64,000 nucleotides of DNA from Variovorax sp. PBS-H4 (GTDB taxonomy: Bacteria; Pseudomonadota; Gammaproteobacteria; Burkholderiales; Burkholderiaceae_C): positions 5,202,001 to 5,266,000 of the forward strand of contig NZ_LR594675.1 in assembly GCF_901827205.1 (NCBI RefSeq), written 5' to 3'. Below the pieces are notes generated by a model. The model was not told the origin of the DNA. It saw nothing but the letters and a program-made list of their open reading frames with translations, and did no database searches. Positions 17,003 through 27,698 of the stretch are shown here, in pieces. Every line of letters begins with the position of its first letter. Position 1 is the first letter of the stretch. A program made the position numbers and the translations under genes.

Positions 17003-18031
17003 TCAACGCCACTGCAGCAGCAAGGACCAGGGCTGCCGGCTCATGTGGCGATCGACACAGGACGGCGTGCCGGCTTCGCAGCCGCGCAGATAGCTCGGGT
17101 CGAGCCACCGGGTGCCGGGTGCGAAGGCGAGGCGCCGCAGTGTCACGGACTGCAGCACGTTGCCGCCGATCGCATCGAAGCCCTCGGCATCCACGCCGAC
17201 CACCACGTCGCAATGCATGGGCAGCGCAGTCCCGCCGGTGCGGCGCGTCGCCAGGATGCGGCCGAGGCCCTCGAAGTCGGCGAGGCCTTCATCGGCGCCG
17301 CGCGCATGGCAGACCAGGTCGCCGACACGCGGCGGCGTGCGCGCGAGATCGCAGGCGCGCATGGCATAGGGCGTGGGCCGGCCCTGCACCTCGTCGATGC
17401 CCGCCTGCCACGCGGCACCCGCGTAGTCGGCGTGCGCCTCGGAGAAGACGAACTCCTGTGGCGCCAGGCCGGCCTCGCGCGCGAGCCAGCTCACGAACGC
17501 GGCGGACCAGGGCGTATCGATGACAGCGACGCGGTCGACGGCGGTCTGCAGCGCGCGCAGTTCATGCGATGCGAGGCCTTGGTCCGGCCCGACGCCCAGA
17601 CCCTGCAAGTGGGCCGCGGTGGCCTGGTCGAGCGCCTGGCGCAGCAGCCTTCGGCTGGCCGGACGCCAGGCACCGAAGACCACCTGGCTCGGAAGGCGGT
17701 CACCCTGCGCATCGACCGCCCTCCAGTAGCCCATGACGCGCTCCCAAGGCGCCGGAACGCGCGACGGCCTGCGCAACGCCTCGGCTTCGGAATAGCCCGC
17801 CTCGACCAGGCGGCCTTCGGCATCGAGCGCCTGGCCGCCGAAGGCCTCCTGCTCCTGCCGGGCCGCGGCGGCCAGGGCGTGGGCGCGGGGCGGTGGTGCG
17901 GACCGGGTCGCGGTGTCCAGGCACAGCGTGCCGGCGCGGCTGCCGACCGCGCAGGACAAGGCCAACATTGCGACGGCCGTGGTTCCAAGGCCTTGTCGAA
18001 AACCGGAGAGAAGGCGGGGCGCGAGATGCAT
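17003..18031 (-). CDS. DUF2272 domain-containing exported protein
   Basis: A 342-residue protein with an N-terminal signal (GLGTTAVAMLALSCAVGSRA). The C-terminal two thirds resemble DUF2272, an NlpC/P60-like family: 'IDTPWSAAFVSWLAREAGL' supplies the conserved W-S-A-A-F-V-S-W block, followed by 'SEAHADYAGAAW', 'ACDLARTPPRVGDLVCHARG' and a late His-containing 'MHCDVVVGV'. The usual catalytic Cys position in 'WSAAF' is Ala/Ser here, as in the family. Function is unknown, possibly cell-wall related. It is convergent with the FAD gene and is followed on the same strand only by a short gap. Confidence 0.75.
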   Translation of the reverse strand: MHLAPRLLSGFRQGLGTTAVAMLALSCAVGSRAGTLCLDTATRSAPPPRAHALAAAARQEQEAFGGQALDAEGRLVEAGYSEAEALRRPSRVPAPWERVMGYWRAVDAQGDRLPSQVVFGAWRPASRRLLRQALDQATAAHLQGLGVGPDQGLASHELRALQTAVDRVAVIDTPWSAAFVSWLAREAGLAPQEFVFSEAHADYAGAAWQAGIDEVQGRPTPYAMRACDLARTPPRVGDLVCHARGADEGLADFEGLGRILATRRTGGTALPMHCDVVVGVDAEGFDAIGGNVLQSVTLRRLAFAPGTRWLDPSYLRGCEAGTPSCVDRHMSRQPWSLLLQWR

Positions 18032-18129
18032 GCTGACCGGCACTTTAGCGGGCAGGCCGGCACGCCGGCGAGCACCCGGCAAAGATGCGTGCCCCGCACG
18101 CGCGGGCGGGTCATCGGCCCTGCTGGGCC

Positions 18130-19608
18130 CTACCCGGCCCGGCGCAACATCCGCCCCGCGCGCGCGCGTACTTCGGGCTCGGGCTCGCCGCCGCGGAACG
18201 CGCAGGCACCGTTCACAAACACCCGCTCGATCCCCACGCTGGCGCTCTTCGGCCGGTCGTAGGTGGCGGTGTCGGCAATGGTGCGGGGGTCGAACACCAC
18301 CACGTCGGCCATCGCGCCCGCGCGCAGCAGGCCGCGGTCCGCGATGCGCAGGTTGCGTGCGGTCATGCCGGTCATCTTGTGCACCGCCTGTTCCAGCGAG
18401 AAGAGCCGCCGCTCGCGCCAGTAGCGCGCGAACACGCGCGGGAAGGCGCCCCACAGGCGCGGATGCGGATGGCGGTCGTGCGGCAGGCCGTCGCTGCCGA
18501 TCATGGTGCGCGGATGGGCGATCACGCGCTCCACGTCCTCCTCCTTCATCTGGAAATAGCAGGCGCCGCCGGGCTGCAGGCGCCGGCAGGCCTCCTTCTG
18601 GTCCACGCCCCAGTCGCGCGCGATGTCGGCCAGCATGCGGCCGGTCACGCCGGGGTGCGGATCGGACCAGGTGATGAGGATGTCGATCACGCCGTCGACC
18701 AGGTCGTCACGCAGCACGGTGGAACCGGCCACGTAGGGGTACACGTCGAGTGCGATGTCCTGCCGCCCGGCCAGGGCATCGACCAGCGGCAGCGTCTCCT
18801 GCGTGCGCCCCCAGTTGGCGGGCCCGGCGCACTTGTGGTGTGAGATCACGAGTGGTGCGCCGGCATCGAAGGCGGTGTCGCCGGCTTCGTGGATGGCCTC
18901 GACGATGCTTTCCATCTCGCTGCGCAGGTGCGTGGCATAGACGCCGCCATGGCGCGCCACGATGCGCGCCAGTCCCGTCACTTCCTCGGCGGGCGCGGCG
19001 AAGGCCTGCTCGTAGAAGAGGCCCGAGGACAGGCCGTGCGCCCCCTCGCGCATGCTCGCCTCGAGCAGCGCACCCATGCGCGCACGCTCATCGTCCGTGG
19101 CCGCGCGGTCGAGCGCATCCATGGTGGCGAAGCGCAGCGTGGTGTGGCCGACCAGCGCGGCCACGTTGAGCGCCGGCTGCGCCGCCTCGACCGCCGCGCG
19201 GTACTCGGCCATGGCGGCGTACCGGAAGGAATCGATGCCCAGCAGCGTGAGCGGCGGCTGTGCCTGCGCGGTGCGGTACGGCGCGAGCGAGATGCCGCAG
19301 TTGCCGGTGACCACGGTGGTGATGCCCTGCGAGATCTTCGGCAGGTTGAGCGGGTCGCGCAGCACGATCGCATCGTCGTGCGTGTGGGCGTCGATGAAGC
19401 CGGGGGCGATCACCTTTTCGCGGCAGTCGAGCACCTCGAGCGCATCGGCGGCGATCCCTTCAGGCAGGCGCTTTCGCAATCCCTCGCCCAGCGCCGAGAT
19501 CCGGTCGCCGACCAGCAGCACGTCGCCCGGCCAGCCCGGGCCGCCGGAGCCGTCGACGATCAGCCCCGCTTCGAGCAGGACGGCGCTGCCATGGCCGCTG
19601 TCAGCCAT
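18130..19608 (-). CDS. N-acyl-D-amino-acid deacylase (D-aminoacylase)
   Basis: A 492-residue amidohydrolase that removes acyl groups from N-acyl-D-amino acids. It shows the metal motif 'FIDAHTHDD', the family's 'GITTVVTGNCGISLAP', 'GHTTLRFATM', 'EGAHGLSSGLFYEQ', 'YATHLRSEME', 'VISHHKCAG' and 'MIGSDGLPHD' carrying the catalytic Asp, plus the C-terminal beta-barrel piece 'GAMADVVVFDPRTIADTATY'. Length and motifs match D-aminoacylases throughout. It is the last gene of the operon. Its ATG overlaps the end of the RpiR gene by 8 bp. Downstream use of the released D-amino acid is explained by the PLP enzyme in the same operon. Confidence 0.95.
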   Translation of the reverse strand: MADSGHGSAVLLEAGLIVDGSGGPGWPGDVLLVGDRISALGEGLRKRLPEGIAADALEVLDCREKVIAPGFIDAHTHDDAIVLRDPLNLPKISQGITTVVTGNCGISLAPYRTAQAQPPLTLLGIDSFRYAAMAEYRAAVEAAQPALNVAALVGHTTLRFATMDALDRAATDDERARMGALLEASMREGAHGLSSGLFYEQAFAAPAEEVTGLARIVARHGGVYATHLRSEMESIVEAIHEAGDTAFDAGAPLVISHHKCAGPANWGRTQETLPLVDALAGRQDIALDVYPYVAGSTVLRDDLVDGVIDILITWSDPHPGVTGRMLADIARDWGVDQKEACRRLQPGGACYFQMKEEDVERVIAHPRTMIGSDGLPHDRHPHPRLWGAFPRVFARYWRERRLFSLEQAVHKMTGMTARNLRIADRGLLRAGAMADVVVFDPRTIADTATYDRPKSASVGIERVFVNGACAFRGGEPEPEVRARAGRMLRRAG

Positions 19609-20506
19609 GCTTGATCCCTCCGCCGTCCCAGCTCTGCAGCGGATGCGTGGCGGCATCGATGCCGTGACGCTGGAAAGCCTCGCGCGCGCGCTGCAGCCGC
19701 TGCACCGCGGGCTCGCCGCGGCGCTGTGCGACCAGCACGGTCAGGATCTCGATCACCGTCAGGTGCGTGAGGTAGGCATCGATGCCCACGTGCATCACCG
19801 CGTCGTCGGGCACCGAGAGGCCGAGCAGGAAGTCGGCGCGCGCCGCGAGCGCCGTGCCGGGCCGGGTGAGCGCCACCACCTTCGCCCCCTGCCCGCGCGC
19901 GATGTCCACCGCGTCCAGCAGCGAGGGCATGCCGCCCACGTGCGAGATCGCGATCACCACGCCGCCCGGCCGTTGGGCCGCGCCCGCCACCTGCTGCAGG
20001 TGGTAGTCGGACCAGGCATTGGCCGAGAGGCCGAGGCGGAACAGGCGCGCCTGCAGGTCGTTGGCCATGAACCAGGAGGTGGCGCCCGCCCCGTACAGAT
20101 CCACGTGAGGCGCCGCGGCGATGGCGCCGACGGCAGCGTCGAGCACCGCCATGTCGAGCTGGCTGCGCACCCCCGACACCGAGGCGGCGGCACTGCGGGC
20201 GATCTTGCCCACCACCTCGTCCGCCGTGTCGGCGATGTTGACGCGCCGGTGCAGCGGCGAGCCGCCCAGCGCCAGCTCCTGCGCCAGCGCGAGCTTGAAC
20301 TCGCGCAGGCCGGCAAAGCCGAGGTCGCGGCAGGTGCGCATGATGGTCGGCACCGAGCTGCGCGAGCGCTCGGCGAGGGACTCGAAGCTCTCCTCGAGCA
20401 CGCGGTCGGGGTCCTCGAGGATGAGGTCGAGGATGGCGCGGCGCGTGGCTGGCGCGCCGCCGCGCGTGGCAGCCACCTTCTGCAGCAGGGAGTGCGTCAT
20501 GGCCAT
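19601..20506 (-). CDS. RpiR-family regulator (HTH plus SIS domain)
   Basis: A 301-residue transcription factor. The N-terminal HTH of the RpiR type spans about residues 1-80 (LLEDPDRVLEESFESLAERS-like context, with 'SSVPTIMRTCRDLGFAGLREFK' as the recognition region). The SIS sugar-phosphate-fold domain follows ('VDLYGAGATSWFMANDLQ', 'VIAISHVGGMPSLLDAVDIA', 'GAKVVALTRPGTALAARAD'). It is encoded inside the D-amino-acid operon, with its start overlapping the stop of the PLP enzyme (TGATG), so it probably responds to a product of the pathway and controls the operon. Matching operators are proposed at 27543-27557 and 27629-27643. Confidence 0.93.
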   Translation of the reverse strand: MAMTHSLLQKVAATRGGAPATRRAILDLILEDPDRVLEESFESLAERSRSSVPTIMRTCRDLGFAGLREFKLALAQELALGGSPLHRRVNIADTADEVVGKIARSAAASVSGVRSQLDMAVLDAAVGAIAAAPHVDLYGAGATSWFMANDLQARLFRLGLSANAWSDYHLQQVAGAAQRPGGVVIAISHVGGMPSLLDAVDIARGQGAKVVALTRPGTALAARADFLLGLSVPDDAVMHVGIDAYLTHLTVIEILTVLVAQRRGEPAVQRLQRAREAFQRHGIDAATHPLQSWDGGGIKHG

Positions 20507-21812
20507 CAGAAATGCATCGACACCGCGTCGCTGACGCGATAGTCCTGCTCCACCACCGGCATCCAGTGCCACTTGTCGAAGGTGGTACAGGGGTGCGAAA
20601 TGCCCAGGCCGATGCGGTCGCCGACCACCGGCGCCTGCGGTGAAGCTGCATCGTCCCAGCGCAGGTAGGCATGCTGGTCGTTGAGGCCGGTGATCTTCCA
20701 GTCGGCGGGCACGGCCTCGGGCGCCAGGCTGCCGCGCGCGGCACGCGCGATCGGCACAGGCAGCGAGAGGTCGAAGGAGATGTCGCGCTTGCCCACCGCA
20801 AGGATGGCAAGCCCGGGCTCCGGGCGCGACTGCACCATCGCCCAGACTTCCATGGCAGCTCGCAGGCTCTCGCCGCCGTCTTCGCATGGGCAGCCGAGGC
20901 GCTGGTCCACCGCGCGGAGCATGCGCTTGTAGAAGCCATGGTCGTGCGTGACGTAGCAGCCCGAGCGCAGGATGCCGCGCACGCCGGCCTTGAGCGCCGG
21001 CTTCAGGCGGCCGGCCACCAGGTCGAAGATGGCCGAGCCGCCGGCCGAGACGATCACCTCGCCGCCTTCGAACAGGCCCTGCGCATCGCAGTGGCGCGCC
21101 ACGGCCTCGACACGGTCCATCAGCGCATCGGCGTACCGGGTGTCCGGGCCGGTCTCGCCGGTGGCGCCCAGGCCTTCGTAGCACTCGATGCCCACGAGGC
21201 GCACTGCCGGGCTCCGGTGCAGCGCCGTGGCCACGGCGATGGCCTCTTCCCGCGTGCGGCAACCGGTGCGTCCGCCCTCGACGCCGATCTCCAGCATCAC
21301 TTCGAAGGGCAGGCTCTCGTCATGGCGCCCGGCCCAGTCCTCGATGAGCGCGAGCTGGGCCTGCGAATCGACCAGGAACACCACGCGCAGGTCGGCGTGT
21401 TCGCGCAGCAGCATCTGGATGCCGGCCAGGTCCTCGTCGTTCACCACCTGGTTGGCGATCAGCGTGCGGCGCGCCCCGGCCGCCACGCCGACCGCGAGCT
21501 GTGTGACCGTTGCGAAGGTCAGTCCCCACGCGCCGGCATCGAGCTGGCGGCGGAACAGCTGCGGCGACATGGTGGTCTTGCCGTGCGGCGCGAGGTCGAT
21601 GCCCCATTGCCGCACGCGCGCCTGCATCCAGGCCAGGTTGTGCTCGAGCGCTTCGCGCTTGATCACGGCCAGGGGCAGCGGCAGGTCGCCCGCCAGCACA
21701 TGCCAGCCGGCCTGGCCGATCTCGCTGCGCCGCATCGGCGGCCGGGTGCGCGGATAGCCCTTGAAGCGGCGGTCGAAGAGCGGGTCGAGAAGTGCGTCGT
21801 CAGTGGTGGCGG

Positions 21813-21816
<4 letters not shown>
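20506..21816 (-). CDS. D-serine dehydratase / D-threonine aldolase-like PLP enzyme (fold type III)
   Basis: A 436-residue enzyme with an alanine-racemase-type N-terminal barrel and a D-serine dehydratase-like C-terminal domain. 'DLAPHGKTTMSPQLF' carries the PLP lysine, 'MLEIGVEGGRTGCRT' and 'VSAGGSAIFDLV' line the cofactor site. The late 'ISHPCTTFDKW' supplies the His-x-Cys pair that binds zinc in eukaryotic-type D-serine dehydratases. The family dehydrates D-serine to pyruvate plus ammonia or splits D-threonine to glycine and acetaldehyde. Which one applies is not decidable from sequence. It lies between the transporter ATPase gene (ATGA overlap) and rpiR and supplies the catabolic step after deacylation. 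Confidence 0.88.
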
Positions 21817-23812
<1,996 letters not shown>

Positions 23813-23879
23813 TCAATGGCTCCGCTGCGCGGTTGCGCCTGACGTTTTGCGGCGCGCGGGGACGCGTGCCGAGGTCACA

Positions 23880-24097
23880 GGGTGTCCCCCTCCGCGAATG
23901 TCCCCCGCCTTCGGCTCCTCCTTTATTTCGCTGCGGGGGACACCCCATGCCCTCGGCACGGGGGACGTCGGGTGGTGCGGGCCGATCTGGAACGGCCGTG
24001 ATGGATCGCGCCGGTGGGGTGCTCTGCGCAGCGAAATAATGGAGGAGGCTTGCGGCCCTGGGCCGCGCCGGGGGACATTCGCGGGGCAGAGCACCCC
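23880..24097. repeat. Cluster of nested palindromic repeats in the ABC-transporter operon
   Basis: The 321 bp between the OppD-type and OppC-type genes (23813-24133) contains four interleaved inverted pairs: GGGTGTCCCCC (23880-23890) with GGGGGACACCC (23935-23945); GCGAATGTCCCCCG (23894-23907) with CGGGGGACATTCGC (24069-24082); GGCTCCTCC..TATTTCGCTGCG (23913-23935) with an imperfect inverted copy at 24027-24050; GGGGTGCTCTGC (24016-24027) with GCAGAGCACCCC (24086-24097). No credible gene is present. It looks like two facing copies of a dispersed intergenic element. Confidence 0.85.
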
Positions 24098-24133
24098 GCC
24101 GGCGTGATCCCGCCCCGACGTGGACGTGTTCAT

Positions 24134-24973
24134 CTACGCCGCCTTCTTCAGCTTGGGGTCGAGCAGGTCACGCACGCCGTCGCCCAGAAGTTGCAGCGAA
24201 AGCGCTGTAAAGATGATCGCCAGCCCCGGGAACAGCACGACCCAGAAGGCACGGTCCGCATACTGCTGGCTGCCAGCGACCATGGTGCCCCAGGTCGGGA
24301 TCTCGGGCGGCACGCCGACGCCGAGGAACGAGAGTCCCGCCTCTGCCAGGATGGCGTAGGCGAAGATGAAAGACACCTGGACCAGGATCGGCGACATCAG
24401 GTTGGGCAGGATGTGGCGCCACAGGATGCGCGAGGTGCGCACGCCTAAAGCGCGCACCGCTTCGACGAAGAGCAGCTCGCGCACCACCAGCGTGGAGGCG
24501 CGCACCACGCGCGCGACGCGCGGCGTGTAGACCAGCACCAGCGCCAGCACCACGTTGACCAGCGAGGGACCGAGGATCGCGACCAGCGCGATCGCCAGCA
24601 GGATGTCGGGGAAGGACATCATCGCGTCGACCACGCGCATCAACGGCGCGTCGAGCCGGCGGAAGAAGCCGGCGACCAGGCCCAGCACCGTGCCCGCGAC
24701 GACCGAGCCCAGCGCCGTGAGCGCGGCAATGGCGAGCGAGTACCGTGCGCCGTGCACGATGCGCGCATACATGTCGCGCCCCAACTCGTCGGTGCCCAGC
24801 AGGTGCACGGCGCTGGGCGGCTTGAGCCGGTCGAGCACGGCGGTGTCGTTGGGATCGGCCGAGGCGAACCAGGGCGCGCCGAGCGCGAGGACGGCGATCA
24901 CCAGCAGCACCAAAGCCGAGACGAGCACGATGCGGCGATGCATCAGCTGGCGGAGCGTTCGTGGGAGTTGCAT
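24134..24973 (-). CDS. Oligopeptide/dipeptide ABC transporter permease (OppC/DppC type)
   Basis: A 279-residue inner-membrane permease with six predicted helices. The N-terminal OppC segment 'FASADPNDTAVLDRLKPPSA' and 'HLLGTDELGRDMYARIVHGARYSL' is characteristic, and the EAA loop coupling to the ATPases is 'VEAVRALGVRTSRILWRHILPN'. The start MQLPRTL follows the OppB-type gene by 11 bp. It pairs with that protein to make the channel. Immediately after its stop the repeat cluster begins. Confidence 0.95.
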   Translation of the reverse strand: MQLPRTLRQLMHRRIVLVSALVLLVIAVLALGAPWFASADPNDTAVLDRLKPPSAVHLLGTDELGRDMYARIVHGARYSLAIAALTALGSVVAGTVLGLVAGFFRRLDAPLMRVVDAMMSFPDILLAIALVAILGPSLVNVVLALVLVYTPRVARVVRASTLVVRELLFVEAVRALGVRTSRILWRHILPNLMSPILVQVSFIFAYAILAEAGLSFLGVGVPPEIPTWGTMVAGSQQYADRAFWVVLFPGLAIIFTALSLQLLGDGVRDLLDPKLKKAA

Positions 24974-24984
24974 GGAGGGCAGCC

Positions 24985-25926
24985 TCAGGTCTTCACGCGT
25001 GGATCGACGACCGCATACAGCAGGTCGATCGAGAAGTTGATGAGCACGTAGATGGCCGCGATCACGAGCAGGGCTCCCTGGATCACCGGGTAGTCGCGGC
25101 GCAGCACCGCGTTCACCACCAGGTTGCCGACGCCCGGCAGGCCGAACACGGTCTCGGTGACGACGGCGCCGCCGATCATCAGCGCGATGGTCAGGCCCAG
25201 TACGGTGACGATCGGCACCAGTGCATTGCGCAGCGCATGCTTCAGCACCACCGTGCTCTCCGACAGGCCCTTGGAGCGCGCGGTGCGCACGTAGTCCTCG
25301 CCCAGCACGTCGAGCATCGAAGCACGCGTGAAGCGGATGATCAGCGCCGAGTTGAGCAGGCCCAGCACGGTGGCCGGCAGCACCAGCGCATGCAGGCGCT
25401 CGGCCAGTGGCGCGCCGGGGGCGCCATAGCCAGAGACGGGAAACCAGCCGAGCGAGACCGCGAAGAACTGGATCAGCACGATGCCGAGCCAGAAGCTGGG
25501 GATGCTTGCGCCCAGCATCGCGATGCCGGTGAAGAGCTGGTCGACCACGCGCCCGCGGAACACCGCAGAGACGATGCCGCAGGGCAACCCGATCAGCGCC
25601 GCGATCGCGACCGCCATCAGCGCCAGCAGCGTGGTCGGCTCGGCGCGCTCCATCAGCGCCTGCGTGACCGGGCGCTGCAGGAAGATCGACTGGCCCAGGT
25701 TGCCTTGCAGCACTTCGCGCAGCCAGTAGCCGAACTGCACGGGCAATGGCTTGTCGAGGCCGTAGTCCTTCTGCACGCGGGCGATGTCGGCGGCCGTGGC
25801 CTGGTCGCCCAGCAGCACCGAGACCGGGTCGCCCGAGGCGGCGCGCGTCAGGATGAAGACCAGCACCGCCACGATGGCCAGCACGACCAGCATACCGGCG
25901 ATGCGAGAGGAGAGGTAGCGGAGCAT
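24985..25926 (-). CDS. Oligopeptide/dipeptide ABC transporter permease (OppB/DppB type)
   Basis: A 313-residue permease starting MLRYLSSRIAGMLVVLAIV, the standard OppB N-terminus, with 'GDPVSVLLGDQATAADIARV' after the first helix and the EAA motif 'YVRTARSKGLSESTVVLKHALRNALVP'-like region (read in two parts: VRTARSKGLSESTVVLKH and ALRNALVPIVTVLG). Six membrane helices are expected. It lies 21 bp after the binding-protein gene and just before the OppC-type gene. Confidence 0.95.
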   Translation of the reverse strand: MLRYLSSRIAGMLVVLAIVAVLVFILTRAASGDPVSVLLGDQATAADIARVQKDYGLDKPLPVQFGYWLREVLQGNLGQSIFLQRPVTQALMERAEPTTLLALMAVAIAALIGLPCGIVSAVFRGRVVDQLFTGIAMLGASIPSFWLGIVLIQFFAVSLGWFPVSGYGAPGAPLAERLHALVLPATVLGLLNSALIIRFTRASMLDVLGEDYVRTARSKGLSESTVVLKHALRNALVPIVTVLGLTIALMIGGAVVTETVFGLPGVGNLVVNAVLRRDYPVIQGALLVIAAIYVLINFSIDLLYAVVDPRVKT

Positions 25927-25947
25927 GACGTGGCCGGCGGCGCTCGC

Positions 25948-27516
25948 CTACTTGATCCGCGCGTTCCAGAAGAAGGGCCAGGTCATCGGCTGGTAGTTGT
26001 CGAGCGCCGGACTCTTCGCCGACAGGCCGTTGAACTTGCCGACGTTGATATAGGGCACCTCGTCGTACACCACCTGCTGCACCCTGCCCCACAGCGCGCC
26101 GCGCTTGTTGGGATCGGCCTCGACGTTGAGGGCGCCCAGCGCCGCCTTCTTGGCCGGCGAGTCCCACCAGCCCGGCGCGCCATCGCCCAACTGCGGCGGC
26201 GAGAGCATGGGCTCGGGGAACTGGCCCGAGTGGGTGACGTAGATGTCCCACAGCTTCGGGTCGTTGCGCCGCTGCACCAGCGTCGCCCAGTCGACCACGT
26301 TGAGGTCGACCTTGAAACCGGCGCGCTTGAGCTGCTCGGCCATCAGGAGGGCCATGTTGTAGTGGAAGTCGTACTGGCGGCTGGTCAGCACCCGGATCGG
26401 ATCGCCCTTGTAGCCGGCCTTGGATGCGGCTTCCTTGGCCTTAGGCGCGTTGCGCTGGTTGTAGAGCTCCGTGCCGCCAGTCGCGTAGAACGGCGACCCC
26501 TTCGGGAAATGGTTGCCCTCCGCGACAAAGAAGCGCGTGTCGCCGAAGCCCGCCGCCAGCATCTCGCCCTCGCCGAGCGCCATCTGCACCGCCTGGCGCA
26601 GAGGCTGGCTCGCCATCACGCCTTCCTTGGTGTTGAAGACGAGATAGGGGAAGCCGAAGGCAGGGGTCATGATCGGCAGCGTCTTGCCCCCGGCTTTCTC
26701 CAGCCGCGCCAGCGCCTCGGTCGGCAGCAGGTCGGCAAAGTCGTACTGGCCGGCGAGCGCTCCCTCGACGCGCGTGTTGGCGTTGGGCACCGGCACGAAA
26801 CGCAGTTCCTCGATGGCCGCCTCCCGCTTGCCGCCGTAGCCGTTCGGGGCTTCCTTGCGCGCGCTGTACTTGTCGAACTTCGTGAGCAGCACGTACTGAT
26901 CGGGGCGGCGCTCCTTGAACTTGTAGGGGCCGGTACCGACGAAGTCCTTCAGCGGCTGCGCGATGGAGTCCTTGGCCATGATCGCGGCCATGCCGCTCGG
27001 CAGCGCGAACTGGGCCAGCAGCGGCGCGTAGGGCTGCTTCAGCACCACCTCGACGGCGAGCGGCCCCTTGGCGTTCAGGCTCTCGATCTCCTTGCCCACC
27101 GCCTTGCCCCGCGGCGACTGCTCCATCCAGCGCTGCAGGCTGGCGACCACATCGTCGGCATTCAGCTCGCGGCCGTTGTGCAGCATCACGCCCTTGCGGA
27201 TCGTGATGGCGTAGGTCTTGCCGTCGGCCGAGATCTTCGGCATGCCCTCGGCCAGCATCGGCACCACGTTCCACTTGGCGTCGAAGGTGTAGAGCGGCTC
27301 GTACACATGCTGCATGATGGTGCCGACCAGGTCCGCGGTGGAGGCCATCGGGTCAAGCGTCTGCGGCTCGGCCACCATCGCCAGCGTCGCGAAGTTGCGC
27401 GTGCCCTGGGCCTGCACCGGCAGCGCGGCCAGGCCCGCGAGGGCCAGCAGGCAGGCGCCGAGCAGGCTGCGCTTCGAAAACTCGGGATGGGCGCTGCGGC
27501 ATGCGGGTGTCTGCAT
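25948..27516 (-). CDS. ABC transporter substrate-binding protein, family 5 (peptide/opine type)
   Basis: A 522-residue periplasmic receptor, first gene of the transporter/D-amino-acid operon. The signal region is 'RSLLGACLLALAGLAALPVQAQG'. Family-5 marks are 'DPMASTADLVGTIMQHVYEPL', 'TYAITIRKGVMLHNGRELNADDV', 'VGTGPYKFKERR' and 'ADLLPTEALARLEKAGG'. The start has AGGAATTCCAC spacing. Because a deacylase for N-acyl-D-amino acids and a D-amino-acid-degrading enzyme follow in the same transcript, the likely cargo is an N-acylated D-amino acid or a D-residue-containing peptide (inference). An RpiR operator candidate lies 27 bp upstream of the start. Confidence 0.93.
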   Translation of the reverse strand: MQTPACRSAHPEFSKRSLLGACLLALAGLAALPVQAQGTRNFATLAMVAEPQTLDPMASTADLVGTIMQHVYEPLYTFDAKWNVVPMLAEGMPKISADGKTYAITIRKGVMLHNGRELNADDVVASLQRWMEQSPRGKAVGKEIESLNAKGPLAVEVVLKQPYAPLLAQFALPSGMAAIMAKDSIAQPLKDFVGTGPYKFKERRPDQYVLLTKFDKYSARKEAPNGYGGKREAAIEELRFVPVPNANTRVEGALAGQYDFADLLPTEALARLEKAGGKTLPIMTPAFGFPYLVFNTKEGVMASQPLRQAVQMALGEGEMLAAGFGDTRFFVAEGNHFPKGSPFYATGGTELYNQRNAPKAKEAASKAGYKGDPIRVLTSRQYDFHYNMALLMAEQLKRAGFKVDLNVVDWATLVQRRNDPKLWDIYVTHSGQFPEPMLSPPQLGDGAPGWWDSPAKKAALGALNVEADPNKRGALWGRVQQVVYDEVPYINVGKFNGLSAKSPALDNYQPMTWPFFWNARIK

Positions 27517-27542
27517 GTGGAATTCCTCGAAGTGGAAGGCAA

Positions 27543-27557
27543 TGAAAAAAACTTTCT
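27543..27557. promoter_or_regulatory. Candidate RpiR operator, copy 1
   Basis: TGAAAAAAACTTTCT has the TGAAA-N5-TTTC form shared with the better dyad at 27629. It lies 27 bp upstream of the binding-protein ATG, where binding would block that promoter or its early transcript. Confidence 0.4.
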
Positions 27558-27628
27558 CTTCGGAACGGACTTTGAGCGATCAGACGCGTCATTGCATGCG
27601 GGAAAACCCTGCCAATCTGCTTTTTCTC

Positions 27629-27643
27629 TGAAATAGAATTTCA
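27629..27643. promoter_or_regulatory. Candidate RpiR operator, copy 2
   Basis: TGAAATAGAATTTCA is a perfect 6-3-6 inverted repeat (TGAAA-N5-TTTCA) midway between the divergent transporter operon and ridA. The regulator encoded in the operon is the natural candidate to bind it. Confidence 0.5.
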
Positions 27644-27644
27644 A

Positions 27645-27659
27645 CATTGGGCGCCAATG
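27645..27659. promoter_or_regulatory. Second dyad in the ridA/transporter control region
   Basis: CATTGGGCGCCAATG is a perfect 6-3-6 inverted repeat one base after the previous dyad and 39 bp before the ridA start. It differs in sequence from the TGAAA-N5-TTTC sites, so it may serve another factor or be a small hairpin in the ridA leader. Confidence 0.4.
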
Positions 27660-27698
27660 CTTCCGTCCACCCACCCCTTTTCCCTTCAGGAGTTCTTT

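Noticed and set aside
23880..24097. Possible CRISPR or riboswitch in the repeat cluster
   Set aside because: The repeats are inverted and irregularly spaced, with no spacers of constant length and no aptamer-like conserved core.
23813..24133. A 106-codon minus-strand frame in the transporter gap
   Set aside because: It consists of translated inverted repeats, starting and ending at the gene borders; no recognisable protein.
24961..27636. An 891-codon plus-strand frame across the permease and binding-protein genes
   Set aside because: His/Gln/Arg-rich antisense shadow; the minus strand carries complete OppB/OppA-type proteins.
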